From: Rhodamnia argentea
Lineage: Eukaryota > Streptophyta > Magnoliopsida > Myrtales > Myrtaceae
Assembly (NCBI RefSeq): GCF_020921035.1
Contig: NC_063157.1
Coordinates: 8,158,001 to 8,222,000 of the forward strand
Direction of reading: 5' to 3'
DNA: 64,000 nt
Shown: positions 26,014 to 37,616 of the stretch, piece by piece
How positions within the stretch are numbered: position 1 is the first letter of the stretch
Layout: each line of letters opens with the position of its first letter
Translations under genes and position numbers: made by a program
The notes under the pieces: model-generated
Seen by the model: the letters and a program-made list of their open reading frames with translations, nothing else
Databases searched by the model: none
What the model was told of the DNA's origin: nothing

Positions 26014-29000
26014 CTACATTTCCTTGCTGGAATCTTCAATGTGCCCAGCCTTCAAGGCCTTCAACTTTCTGTACCCCTTGTCGGTTCCGAAGATCCTGGC
26101 AACATACATAAACATGCCACCACTCGACAATAAGGCTCGCGATAATCAAGGACATCGTATGATCAACATCTCTATAAAGAGCAAAGCCCTGACCCAACAA
26201 TAACTAGCGATGAAGGGAAAGAAGCATAAGCAAGATCATGTGGTTAGGAGGAGAATAAATCACACATATCTCTGATGCATGCAACAACTTACGCATTGTG
26301 TCCAAACGATGTGCTGTGCATATTTTCTTATGAGCCTAAATGCTTTCGAGATTCAAGATGCGAGTCCAATAAAAAAAAAAAAGTTTAGTAGTGCCCCACC
26401 TCCTTTGGGGTACCATAGGCCCTCTAATTGAGATGATAGCACATTAAAAATTTTCTGTGATGAAACACTTATTCAATTACATTGTTCACACAGTGTACAC
26501 CATAAGAGTTGCTCATAAAACATTATCATCTAACCATAGTATAAAGCTGGCTAATTACAAATTATTTGCAGTCCATTTCTACTCAGGAAAAGACACGACA
26601 AAAGGATCAAGTAGAGAAGTTCTGATACAGAAAAAAGTCTCTCAACAAACAGCCATAGATAAAGGGTTTCAGAGGAACTTCAGTTTGTAAAAGGCTCACA
26701 ACACTCAATGCCAAAAAAAAAAAAAACATACATTCCTGGAGAGTGCAGCAGGCTACACGGGCGCACATGCTCTGAAGGAATGATTCTACGGTCAATATGA
26801 CAATTCAGGTTACAACAGGCACAGAAGGCAACTTAAACTTTTAAAGGTTGCTCCTATTTTTATCTGGAATGGTAAAAAACTCCCATCCATTAGAGATGCA
26901 TGGGACAGGATTTACATATATGCCATTCAAATACAAAGTAGGAACAGAAAATTGTTGGGGTCTGTTTGGATTACTTTGACTTTACATGTTTTGCTCATTG
27001 AAATCTCGCAGCTTGCACACTTTTGACATTTTTAAAAGCTGGAACACTTAAAACGTTCACAAAATGCAAATGTTGACACATAAGTTACCCATATGAACTT
27101 TTCATATTTTTTCGGAATTGATATTTTAAATTTTGGAAAACAGAAAAGTACCTTCTGCTTTTGCTTAAACAAATAAAGCCCTAAGCAAGTCAGTTATAAC
27201 TGTGAACAGCTCTTGCCGTTGAAAAAGACTAGATTATAGGAAATGCAGACAGCAAAGCAGGTATAAAGGATAAATCTTACCTCCAAAATTAGATGGAGCA
27301 ATGTCATATCATCCTTTTTTACTCATTGATGTAGGCATTTTCCCGCTCATTAAATTCAGTGAACATCCATAAGATGATAGGTAAAATACTAAGGAAAATT
27401 ATAACAGAAGATAAAAATTGATAAAAAAGCAGTACTTTCACCATCATTTTTGGCTTGGACTACCTTAAAAGATTAATAGAACACAGAAGAATTTAAATCT
27501 TATGGCCTCACAATAAACATGAAGTTAAGAACTCACCGATCCATGTATACAAAGGTTGACGCGTAGTTTCCAGACTTGGTATACAGCAAGCGGTGGTGGT
27601 AATCATGAAAATCAGCGCTGAAAGATGTATGAAGGAGATATTTCAAGCAAAAAGGTCAATGGAGGAGCAACTCAATGTAATGCATAATGAAGAGAGTGAC
27701 AAAATTGTAACACTTACCCCCCATATATTGGCAAAAAGTTTGAAAGGCTCCATGGGAAATGGTAACCACAATGAGCTTCAACTGTCTCCAGCACTCTGAC
27801 TACCATCCATAACCATAAAGTGATCAGATGGGGCCCAGTAATGGCAGGGCCAACAATGGTTGCAAAACCGAGAAACAGTATCTCAGCAGGGTGTGCATAT
27901 TCGGAAGTGAGTCCAAAGGGCGTGGCGTATCTGTGTTAATATGAGCACATTCACATACTTTTCCAAAGAAAGGGCTAGAGTAAACTGTGAAAAATCCTTG
28001 CTTACTCATGGTGGACACTGTGAACATGCTTGTACAGCCATTTTGTATGTAGAACCCTGTGGCCCCAATAGAATACAAAGTCCTCAAGGATGAAGTAGAA
28101 TATAATCTGTGTCAACACTGTATTCCTGCAACATCCAAGGGAGGAAGTTGGTAGCTCCTCCAGTAAAGCTACAAATGGATGGTAATGACGCATTCCAACC
28201 TTGAGGACTACTTCGAACGAATGTTGCAGATAAAGAATAATTCATATATAAGGAACCTGAAAGTACCAGGATGGCAGGGGAAGACTACTTCTCATGCCCA
28301 TGAATTTGAAGACAGGATAGGAGAAAATCATCACTGGTAGGTTTACACACAGATGATACAGTACTAGACGAGTGATGCATTTTTCCTGAGCTGCAGGGGT
28401 GTTATTCTTCGGCTGCACAAAATATTAAACTCCGTAAAGAGGGAAGAAGGAATAGGAGAATCCATAGATGACAAAAGTAAACTTAAAGGTACTACTTAAA
28501 CAAACATGACCAGGATTATTGACACAAACTTCAAGTTTAACAGCAGAAACCTTTCTGACCAGAGAGATGAGGTTGTGAATGCTTAGCTTTACCATTCGTG
28601 TTCCCTTGATATTGCTTATCATGATTTGTTCAGCTGTCGCAAAGGAATACTTTTATCACAGGCAACAATCTTATTTCCAATGATGTTGCTTCAATATAAG
28701 TACGCAACATCTAAATGATAAGCCTTTTAAGAAGAGAGTGATAAGCTTTTGATAATTTTTATTGCCCATGCTTTTAGACATCAAACTAGCAGAGACATAT
28801 TCAAAATTTTTGTATAAGCAAACTTGAATGAACACAAAAGCTGTTTACACAATACAAGGTTGAGTGCCACAAATATATGTGTGTGCACGAGCGCATATCT
28901 TTGCAAGCATCTTTTGCAAAGATAGATTACTTTATGTTTAAAAACATTAAGGTAGTTTTATCTGCCATCTACACAGATCACCACTTCCATTCCCATGTTA

Positions 29001-30624
29001 AAAGCAGGAAAGAAGACTCTTAAAACAAGACCAAGTGTGATACTATCAAAGATGGGAATGCATGAGAAAAATGAAACCAGGGAAAACTTCGTCAAAAAAT
29101 AGTCCAACCTGTATTTTGTACTTGCTTAACCATCCTGCTCGTTCGAGAAATATAAAAGGCAGTCCTGATAAGAAAAACACACTTTCATGAAGAAAGAAAC
29201 TTCCGAGGCAGGCCAGTTGAAAGTCGCTGAAATGCGTGACCAGATGCTGCATAAAAAGGGAAAAAAAAGAATGAATATCACTTATCCCCACTAGGAGGGT
29301 GAATAGAGGCATAGAAAACTGAAGGCAGCAAGAGTTTCTAAGATATGAGCAGTATTTTAGAGCTCTCAAAATAAAAATAAAAAATGTTGCTTTCTTCTCG
29401 TGCCAATACTGCGAGGGATACTTGTCAAAGCCAATGAATTATGGGGAGCCAGAAAACCAAAGAATTAGAGCTTCATCATAACCTAATAACATGATAAACA
29501 AAAAGAACAACAAGGGGCGAATACAGATATTGTTTTAGTTTTCTTTGATTGCAGTAATCAATAAGTCTAGCCAATTTTCTCTAGCATTCGACGATTACTC
29601 AGGCCAAGGGAGGAAGACAAGCTAGAAAACCACAAGACAATGATCTTGGTAAGAATTGGCACCAGAGAGCCTTAAGACTTCGGATTTGTGTGACTGGATC
29701 AGTGGACAAAGAAGGCGCACCGGTGAAATTTTAATTCCTTCAAAGACATATAAGCTCCAATGTTTATGCCAATTATCTTGCCCCATAGAAATTGCAAAAT
29801 GGAAAACCAAGGAACGTATCACGATGAAATTGCAGACATGCAGACTTTCTAACGTCTAAGCTCTCATCAGACAAGCAGAGAACAACCAAAAATCGATAGA
29901 GAAGGCCATCTCTTTGTTCCTTGTGCCCCAAAAAGTGCTCCAAACTGCGCCAACCTTCAACAATGCCTGCATGTTCGCTTAATTAACACTACAAAAGATC
30001 TTCAAGCCTAATCCGCAGCGCCCACGTGAAAACTCATCATCTTTTTCCAAAGCAAATTAAAGGGAAGAGAAAGCAGTGAAACGGAGAAGTTCAAAGAATG
30101 AAGGGCCTCAGAAGACACGGCTCTGGATTGCCCAGAATCCTCACGTCCAGTAGCAGACACTGGTCATCCACCAAACAGCTAGAGAACAAAAAAAGGGTCA
30201 AGGATCGAATCGAACTACAACTGCCCCGTGTCGAATGGAGTCAAAACGAGCACCATTGGCAGAGGAGACGCGATTAAAATAAAAAATGCAACGAGAACAA
30301 TCCGACGCCACCGAAGGCATCGCCGCATTTCGCAGTCCGAACTGCTCCCGGCAGATGAAAAAACTCGCAACGGAGGGACCCTGATCCTACGGCACAGAGC
30401 TCCAATCAGAGCCAGGGGAGCATCGTTTCCCACGGCGGAAGCAGATCCAGATGCATCCGGCGAGCGGGAAAAAGACCAAACTGGAAGCTAGAGAGAAACG
30501 GGAAAGGAAGGAAGGAAGGAAGGAAGGGGAAGAAAACAGAACCCGGCGGGCAGAGGATGGCAAACAGAGAAAGCGAGAGAGAGGGAGAGAGTACCAGCCA
30601 ACCAGATTCGACGATGGAAGCCAT
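26014..30624 (-). CDS. SMO2: sterol 4-alpha-methyl oxidase 2
   Basis: ER membrane non-heme di-iron oxygenase that starts removal of the 4-alpha-methyl group from 24-ethylidenelophenol-type sterols in phytosterol synthesis. Seven exons on the minus strand: 30624-30595, 29246-29109, 28412-28267, 28125-28006, 27930-27718, 27617-27537 and 26095-26014, giving 269 aa, the usual SMO2 length. The start MASIVESGW is the family N-terminus. Iron-binding histidine boxes: HRVLH (127-131), HSVHH (140-144) and HDYHH (220-224). Hydrophobic segments lie around SDFQLACLGSFFL, VLYHLCVNLPVM and the ILFLGFATIVGPAI region. The C-terminus ends KALKAGHIEDSSKEM without an obvious dilysine signal. Intron 1 is about 1.35 kb and the last intron about 1.4 kb. 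The 5' flank is homologous to that of CRR2 at 36 kb. All splice sites are GT-AG. Confidence 0.93.
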
Positions 30625-30629
30625 GACGA

Positions 30630-30787
30630 GGAGACAGCAGGAGCGACGGGGCTTGAAGAGGGAATGGGATGGTGGCACTGGCAGCAGAGTGAAGAACAAC
30701 TCTGAGCTAGAGAGAGAGAGAGAGAGATTGTAGTGAGAGAAGGCACGAGATGAGACAGACTGTCAATTGGGGGAGGGAATCTGAGGC
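30630..30787 (-). repeat. SMO2 5' flank, duplicated upstream of CRR2
   Basis: Matches 36068-36214 in the same orientation. Shared landmarks on the plus strand: 'caatgggatggtggc', a GA run, 'gattgtagt.agagaag', 'cacgagatgagacagactg' and 'ggaatctga.gc'. It covers the probable transcription start and 5' leader of SMO2. Confidence 0.85.
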
Positions 30788-32104
30788 CTTATTGATATTA
30801 TTTTCCTTTTTATCCCCCCCCTTCAAGAAGAGAGAATCGAAAACGACGAGTGAATGTGACCGTTTCGCCTTACGGAATCTCCGTTTTTTTACCGCCCTTT
30901 TTTTTTTTTTTAACTTTTCTTTTCTCTGCTGCCCCAGATATTTTCTTTGCTTTTTTTATATTTATATTTTTACTTGCTCCACCGACCTCCACATGGCTTT
31001 TCCACTTCGACAGTGACACACCGCACGGGCGGATCCTCTGTCACCCATTTTCATATGACCCGGGTCCATATCCTCTCGTCAGAGAATGTCGCGAAATTAT
31101 ATATATTTTATAGGTCAGTATTGGAAACGTCTTCAGTTCTTTGATTCATTCCGTGGCGTGCATATATATAAGTTCTATCACCCGCCTATCTTGGATACGT
31201 AAAGTATACAAATAACCCCGATCACGATATTGTTGACGTAATGTCACATTTTGCAGAAATTGAAGCCCGGGCTCGAGTCCAAATTTAAAATTCATCCACG
31301 AAACGAGTTTTACCGAATCGAGTCGAGCTCGGATATCGAGTGACGGGTAATTGACTGACGGGTCACCGTCGGGGCATTGAGTTATGTTGACGCGACCGAG
31401 AAACTTTTGAGAAAAGACAGTGCTGCATCAAGATTGCTGCGACCGATGCCAATAATACACGTGGCACAACCTCCGACAAAGTACTACATTCGACTCTCGA
31501 GGCGCTTCCGACCTCGCCCAGGACAAAACGCCACTCACATCTTCCCCTAAAGTTTGAATTTGCCCTCTCGGTCTAAGCTTGACCGGGTTTGACTCATTCC
31601 TTCTTTGAATATGCAAAGATCAGGACGATTGTTCAGCAATATTTGAGGTTCCAGTCATCATCCCCAGGCATGTCTGTTTGGCGTAGTGACGTCATATACA
31701 TGGCCCAAGCTTTTAACTTTAGTTTAAGATTTTCATTTTGACTTCTAACACATTTATGCACGAGCATATTGAAATAGTGTGATAATGGCCAAAGATATTT
31801 ATTCGTCTAATCTTGATAGAGGCTACAGAAATTGCAAGGTCAATGATCGGCGATACGGTTCTTTATGTCACGGCACTCTAGCGATGGTGGAGTTGACAAG
31901 GCAATGTCACGAGTCACCCCGGCAATCCGATTTCGACCGATCGGAGAAAGGGTAATGGGCCCTCGTGGCTATGGCCATCAAAGCCACAACAATCACGTGT
32001 AGAGACAACAATGGTGAAACGTTGTAGATTGGTGAGGTGAGGAGGATCAAAGGCAGGATGGTGGATTATTGTCGTCTGAAGGTGGTGATTGGGTTTCGAT
32101 AAAA
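30788..32104. other. intergenic upstream of SMO2
   Basis: Promoter-proximal DNA of SMO2 (read leftwards) followed by AT-rich and mixed sequence. No coding feature recognised. Confidence 0.5.
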
Positions 32105-32600
32105 AAAAAATTACACTTGTGTTATTTCAGTTCTAAATCAATTTATTTGGCCAATTTAATTCTAAATCTATTTCACTTATACTAATTTAGTCTTAAAACT
32201 TTTTAATTATGGTAATTAAGTCCAAAATTGTTTGACATTTTGTCAATTTAGTCATAAATTTTTTGACGATTTGCCAATTTAGTCATTTCGACTAAATTTG
32301 ACCCTAAATTGATTGCGTGGCGATCCATGAGCATCGATCATCCTAAAATGGCACGGCCAACGCTAGCGTGAACAATTTTTTGCAATTTTTTCTGAATTTT
32401 ATTTTTTCCCCTTTTTGCTTTCCTTTCTCTTTTATCTTTTTTACTTATTTCCCAACTGCCATATGAAAATAAGGACAAAAAGATGTGCAATAAATTTACA
32501 ACTTTTTCGTAGTTTTTCTCAACAAAATTGTATGAATTGGAATACAGACGTGTTCCACCCAAAGGAAAAAAAAAAATAGAGACGTGTAACGTCGAATTCA
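32105..32600. repeat. MITE-like family member, degraded
   Basis: Contains the recurring phrases 'ccaatttaattctaaatc', 'gtcaatttagtcataaa' and 'ccaatttagtca' seen in the elements at 2430, 50618 and 52130. One arm is clear, the other poor, so it is truncated or heavily mutated. Confidence 0.4.
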
Positions 32601-33239
32601 ATCTGATCTAATATATTTGTACATCAATGGAGATCCTCCAATTGCTCAACCGAACAAGCAACGAGGCTAAATCGGATTGATCCATATGTTCGCGGTGGTG
32701 AAGGAACAGAAGCCTTGGTGAAATCAAAACATGCCCGGTCGACCAAATCACCCACCAACCCCGCCCCCGCCGCCATCCCCATTGGATATGTAGACCGCCC
32801 CTATGAAAATGGCTCCAGAGGCGCCGCCACCACCGCCGTCAGCGGCCCCGTGATGGTTGACCGCGACATGATGGCCGGCCCCCAAAGCAGCATGGTCTCG
32901 GCCTCTCCGGTCACGAGGTTGCCTATGCGGCTTGCGATCGGAAGGCGGGGCCGTCTGCGATGACCGTCGATTGCGCGGTTCGTTGCAATTGCTGTCCTCG
33001 CGATGATCCGGCTTCCCGATGCAAAAGAATAAGTTTAAACCTTTCATTTTAGGAAGAGGTTCCACAATACCGAGGAAATTATATATATAGAGTTGGAGGG
33101 AGACTAATTATAGATAGAACCGTTCTATCACAAATCTTGCTCGCCAATTATCCATATTGTTTTAATTTAATTGAAAAAGTATTAAAAAAACAACAACAAA
33201 AAATCAAATATTAAAAATCTGAGAAGCCAAAATGAAAAA
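32601..33239. other. spacer with GC-rich patch
   Basis: Bases 32750-33000 are GC-rich and open on both strands (Gly-rich on minus, Ala/Pro-rich on plus). Neither translation resembles a protein I know and there is no signal peptide, so I do not call a gene. Confidence 0.4.
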
Positions 33240-33313
33240 TGTCTGAGCCCGGGTTCGAACCGGGGACCTCTAGTGTGTGAGACTAGCGTGATAACCGACT
33301 ACACCACCCAGAC
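33240..33313 (-). tRNA. trnV-CAC: tRNA-Val (anticodon CAC)
   Basis: Minus strand reads GTCTGGG, TG, the D arm, G, then anticodon arm CTAGT-CTCACAC-ACTAG, variable AGGTC, T arm CCCGG-TTCGAAC-CCGGG, then CTCAGAC and discriminator A. The acceptor stem pairs in all seven positions with one G-U. The seven-base anticodon loop has U33 and CAC at 34-36. B-box GGTTCGAAC is intact and there is no intron. Nuclear-type valine tRNA, apparently functional. Confidence 0.95.
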
Positions 33314-34049
33314 GCCAGTTGACATTTTCTTGTCGAATTTATATATTATATAAGTTTTGCCGAATCATTCGCCTACAAAGCAACCGCAACAGTTGGTCCA
33401 TTTTCTTGCCCTTCCTCTTGTTTGGCTGGGTGAGGTTCATCTCTACTTGTTTCTGGATTGTAAGTGACAAAGGCTGGATTCCGACTGCCATTTTGCCGCC
33501 ATTAGCCAGAGTCATCAACTTCAACGTCCATTTTCATTCCCGAATTGCCGAGGCAGTAACAATCATGGGAAGACGGTTCCGCCTTCTGCCAAACGAACTC
33601 TCTGCTGAGCCAGAAGGAACGACGATGCTGGCTAGATTTGGCGCTGCCATGCCACGGAGCGAACATGAAGTATGAATACAGAGTGAGCCGAGAAACCTCA
33701 TTCAACTTCCATTCATTCGTCAATCACCGTCACCGTAAATCTAGAGAGGTAAAAGATACAAACGAAGGATTCGAATGCCATTGTGATCTTATGAGTACAG
33801 AAATGCTATACAAGTAAAATTTGTGTTTCAAACAGTACATCAGGTCGCTCTATCCTTGTTCTCAGACAACCCTCTGTATGTAAATCATGATGGGAGGGAC
33901 AGATTGAATTTGGTGATCAAATGCAAGTTCCAGATGCCGTCCTTCATTTATAGCTCGAACATGATTGAGTTTCAGCGGCGTTCTGGGGTCCTAAACTGAA
34001 CTTTTGCCTCTTGTTAAAGACAGTCCATTAGATGAATTGCGCCGGCAAG
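33314..34049. other. spacer between tRNA-Val and CRR2
   Basis: No conserved reading frame. The part next to 34050 probably includes the CRR2 3' untranslated region. Confidence 0.5.
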
Positions 34050-36035
34050 CTACCAATAATCCCTGCAGGAGCACACCCCATCTTTGAAATAGTGAAAACG
34101 GTTCACATCCCGGACGAGGATCTCTCTCTTTGTATACTTGGAAATGAACTTCGTCAGAGAGTGACAGTCTTCACATAACCTTAAGTTCTTGGTAATCCGT
34201 ATCGTTTCCCCCTTAGTGCTGTTGATGAGTCCAAAGGTCACGGCTAGTTTTTCACTGTGCCCCAACAAAATGCGTTCCTTCTCCTCCGAATCAAGATCGT
34301 AATGCACAATTCCGGTCTGCGGCACGTAGCCCTCTTCCTTCAGCTCCATTGACAACTTAAGCAACAAGGCATGAAGCTGCTCAATCTGTGGATTCAATTC
34401 ATCCACTGAAGCAAAGGTATATATCTTCCTTTTGACTTCAATCCAACTACGACCGGGGACCTTTTGCAGTCTCCGAGCTTCTAGAAGTTTCTTCACCCTT
34501 CTCACCTCATGCCACATCTTGGCCTCCGCATAGATATCGGCTAGGAGAACATAATTCCCAGCATTTGTGGGTTCGAGCTCAAAAAGCCTTGCGCTTGCTC
34601 TTTCTGCAAGCTCAACATTGCAATGAATCCTGCACGATCCAAGGAGCGATCCCCAAACTTTAGGTCCTGGTTCAATCCGCATCTCTTCTATGATTGTGGC
34701 TGCTTCGTCTAGCCTATTTGCCCGGCCAAGAAGATCCACCATGCAAGCATAGTGCTCCACGCTAGGGAAAATCCTATGCTCCCTTACCATCGAGTCGAAC
34801 ATCATCTTCCCATCCTCGACAAGCCCTGCATGGCTGCAGGCTCCTAAAACGCTAACGAAGGATATGGGACTCGGTGAGATTCCACTGATGATCATCTCGT
34901 TGAAATTCTGAATTGCCACCTCTCCAAACCCATGAATCCCATAACTTGAGATCAATGAATTCCAGGAAACTACATCCCTCTCATCCATCTTATCAAAAAC
35001 TTGTTGAGCTCGGTCAAGCTTACCGCATCTTGCATACATTGTCACCAGAGAACTAATGACCGGCAAGATTGAGTCTAGACCTCTTCGAAGAACGTATCCG
35101 TGAATCAACCTACCCTGCTCCAATGCAGCAAGCGCACCACAAGCTTGCAGCACGCTGACCATTGTCACAGAATTTGGAAGCAAATCATGGGTCTTAAGCA
35201 TCATCTCCCTGAAAAGTTCCAAAGCTTCAAAAGGCATCCCATTCTTAGCATAACAAGCAATCATAGCACTCCAAGAAACAACATTCTTCTGTGACATCTC
35301 ACCAAACACGATTCCAGCGCATTTCACGCACCCAAACCTGGCATACATGTCCACCAGAGTAGTCATGATATGAACATGGCCCTCGTAACCAAGCCGTAGA
35401 ATATGGGCATGAATCTCCCTTCCCTTTTGCGAAAACGAGAGGACGCCTTCCGAAGCTACGCATGCTTTCAACACAAAGGTATACGTGAACCTATCCGAAG
35501 GAATCCCGACCCGTTTCATCCTTCTATACAAATCAATGACCTCGTTTCCATGACCCGCCAAGGTAAGCGCCCTAAACAGCGCGTTCCAAACATATATAGT
35601 TCTGTTGCGAGTTTCATCAAACACCTTCCGGGCATTCTCGATGGCGTCCAGCTCAGAGTACATGTTGATGAGCTTGGTCGCCAGGAAAGGGTCCTGGTCG
35701 GAGCCATTCTCGGAAAGATGGCAGTGAACGTCCAGGCCTTCGGCGAGGGCGCCCTGGTGGGCGCAAGACAGGATCAAGAGCTCGTAGGTGCGCTGGGTGG
35801 GGTTGGGTTCTTGAGAGAGGACGCGAAGCGCCCGCTTCAGTTCGCCCTTTTGGCACAGGCGTTGGATTACGTGGTTCTTGTCGGCGGTGGTCGTGGAGGT
35901 GGAAATGGCGGGATTCAATGTACAAAAAGAGCAGGGACGCGGCCTGCAGGAGCTGCGAGTGGCCGCGCACTCGAGGTGTTTGCTGAAAAGAGGAGGGGGT
36001 TGTTGGACGGTTTGGGGAGACTGAAACGCAAACAT
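34050..36035 (-). CDS. CRR2: chloroplast PPR protein CRR2 (PLS-E-DYW type)
   Basis: Pentatricopeptide-repeat RNA-binding protein. In Arabidopsis CRR2 is needed for processing between rps7 and ndhB in plastid transcripts, and so for the NDH complex. Single exon, 661 aa from the ATG at 36035; Arabidopsis CRR2 is about 657 aa. The frame stays open upstream to 36182 but without an ATG there; those bases match the SMO2 leader, so they are 5' UTR. N-terminus (MFAFQSPQ, rich in Ser/Pro/Arg, few acids) fits a transit peptide. Then follows a run of PPR motifs with signatures such as YVWNALFRALTLAGH, VVSWSAMIACYAKNG and VVSWNSLISSYGIHG. The E/E+ part includes GPKVWGSLLGSCR and PGRSWIEVK. The complete DYW domain has HSEKLAV, RITKNLRLCEDCH and the terminal CSCRDYW, including the zinc-binding HxE and CxxCH residues. 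Confidence 0.95.
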   Translation of the reverse strand: MFAFQSPQTVQQPPPLFSKHLECAATRSSCRPRPCSFCTLNPAISTSTTTADKNHVIQRLCQKGELKRALRVLSQEPNPTQRTYELLILSCAHQGALAEGLDVHCHLSENGSDQDPFLATKLINMYSELDAIENARKVFDETRNRTIYVWNALFRALTLAGHGNEVIDLYRRMKRVGIPSDRFTYTFVLKACVASEGVLSFSQKGREIHAHILRLGYEGHVHIMTTLVDMYARFGCVKCAGIVFGEMSQKNVVSWSAMIACYAKNGMPFEALELFREMMLKTHDLLPNSVTMVSVLQACGALAALEQGRLIHGYVLRRGLDSILPVISSLVTMYARCGKLDRAQQVFDKMDERDVVSWNSLISSYGIHGFGEVAIQNFNEMIISGISPSPISFVSVLGACSHAGLVEDGKMMFDSMVREHRIFPSVEHYACMVDLLGRANRLDEAATIIEEMRIEPGPKVWGSLLGSCRIHCNVELAERASARLFELEPTNAGNYVLLADIYAEAKMWHEVRRVKKLLEARRLQKVPGRSWIEVKRKIYTFASVDELNPQIEQLHALLLKLSMELKEEGYVPQTGIVHYDLDSEEKERILLGHSEKLAVTFGLINSTKGETIRITKNLRLCEDCHSLTKFISKYTKREILVRDVNRFHYFKDGVCSCRDYW

Positions 36036-36067
36036 CACACGAGAGAGAGGGAAAGGGGTCGGGGAGC

Positions 36068-36214
36068 AAGCAGGAGTGACCAGCCTTGGAAAGGCAATGG
36101 GATGGTGGCGGTGGCGGTGGCGGTGAGCGGAGAACTGAGGGGGAAGAGAGAGAGAGAGAGAGATTGTAGTAAGAGAAGACACGAGATGAGACAGACTGCC
36201 TACGGGGAATCTGA
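36068..36214 (-). repeat. CRR2 5' flank, duplicate of the SMO2 5' flank
   Basis: Counterpart of 30630-30787 in the same orientation, about 5.4 kb away. It lies just upstream of the CRR2 ATG and so probably contains its transcription start. The centre differs by a (GGTGGC)n expansion. Confidence 0.85.
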
Positions 36215-36498
36215 TGCTTTTTATGGAAACATGAGCGGCAAAAATTTATGTGGCCCCCGTAATTCGATCCTTTCTTTTTGGGAAAGGGACTTTTCCCTTG
36301 CTCTTACTGACTTCAAGCGATCGTTTTCAACCCGCTTAAGACAAAACACAAGCACAACACTCCCCAGAGTAGCTCAAAACACAACCCGAGCTCGAGTCGT
36401 TAGATGGTCAGCTCGAGGACCCTCCTTAAAACTATATCACAAGCCCATACCACGTACTGTAACCGACTTGATCGACGAGTCAATCACCAATCAATCCT

Positions 36499-36541
<43 letters not shown>

Positions 36542-37616
36542 CCGTACAAATGGTATCACATCCTCCACAAAGTCTCGTACCCTTGTATCAAGCTCCAGTC
36601 GAGAGGCAAATAGAGTCTTATCTCGTCGACTCAATGACTCCTGACAAGAAGGATCGATTTAGAACATAATATCCTCCATTGTCTCATCTCAATGCACCAT
36701 CCAATTGATTCAATAAGTCACACCGCTCCTTTTCTTTTGCCAACTGGTGCTTTAGTCTGCTAGTACAAAATGCGTCGAGACGTATAGAAAGACCTCTCGA
36801 CCTGTTCAGTAAAGACCCTTCCACAAAGGATAGTGACGACGAGGCGTAGTGAAAGCCCAAGGCAATCATAACTTTATGTCAACTAAGCACATAAGATACA
36901 TGACAACTCACTAGCTCAATATACCAATGGCTTGTAGCACGAAAATAAAAACCGGCGCAATTTTCCTACAGAGAGCAGAAAACCAAAACCACTTTCCGAT
37001 AAATTAAGCAAGACTTCCATTCCTTCTGTTTTATAAGCTAAAATGCTCTTATTCTAAGGTGCAAAAGACGAGCAATTGAAATTCGCTTGCATGAAATTAA
37101 CAAGAGAAACCCAGAGGGCACAAGTAGGAACCAGGAAGAACTATGCAAAGGAGTTGGTACAATTGGCAAGCATACTGAGGCAGTGATTAGCCACATGGCC
37201 TGTCTCGTAGTTCACACTCTCAATCAACTCTTAACAGTTTGATGAACAACACTTGGGATCGATTGTCTCCGAGCCCAGAATAATTCAGCCACTCCAGAAA
37301 GAGACAATAAATCCTAGGAACTAGGCTAACTAACAAACCGTAAATTTAGTTTCCCTCGTGGACTGATCGGTATTCAGTGACATTCGTCATAGAAAAAAAA
37401 AAAAAAAACTGAGAACCCGCCAAAAAGTGACATGAATAGAAATCTCCTTAAAATGCCAGTTATATGCCAGCCAACCTCGACAAAGTTTTGACTAGAGCAT
37501 GCCAAACTCTACGAAGTCCTTACACGAGCACTAAACATATGACACAACGTATAGGCTTAGATGTTCTTCATCAAAGGCATGCAGCTCCCTCGCAAAGAAA
37601 ATGGAGGTCATCTCTG
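36215..37616. other. intergenic, AC microsatellite
   Basis: No gene recognised. An uninterrupted (AC)n run of about 40 bp lies at 36500-36539. The right end probably holds the RPB7 3' untranslated region. Confidence 0.6.

Noticed and set aside
32715-33065. Overlapping Gly-rich and Ala/Pro-rich frames
   Set aside because: GC-rich patch open on both strands, with no signal peptide and no domain.
36036-36182. N-terminal extension of CRR2 by 49 codons
   Set aside because: The frame is open but its first codon is GTG, there is no ATG upstream of 36035, and the bases match the SMO2 leader. It is 5' UTR.
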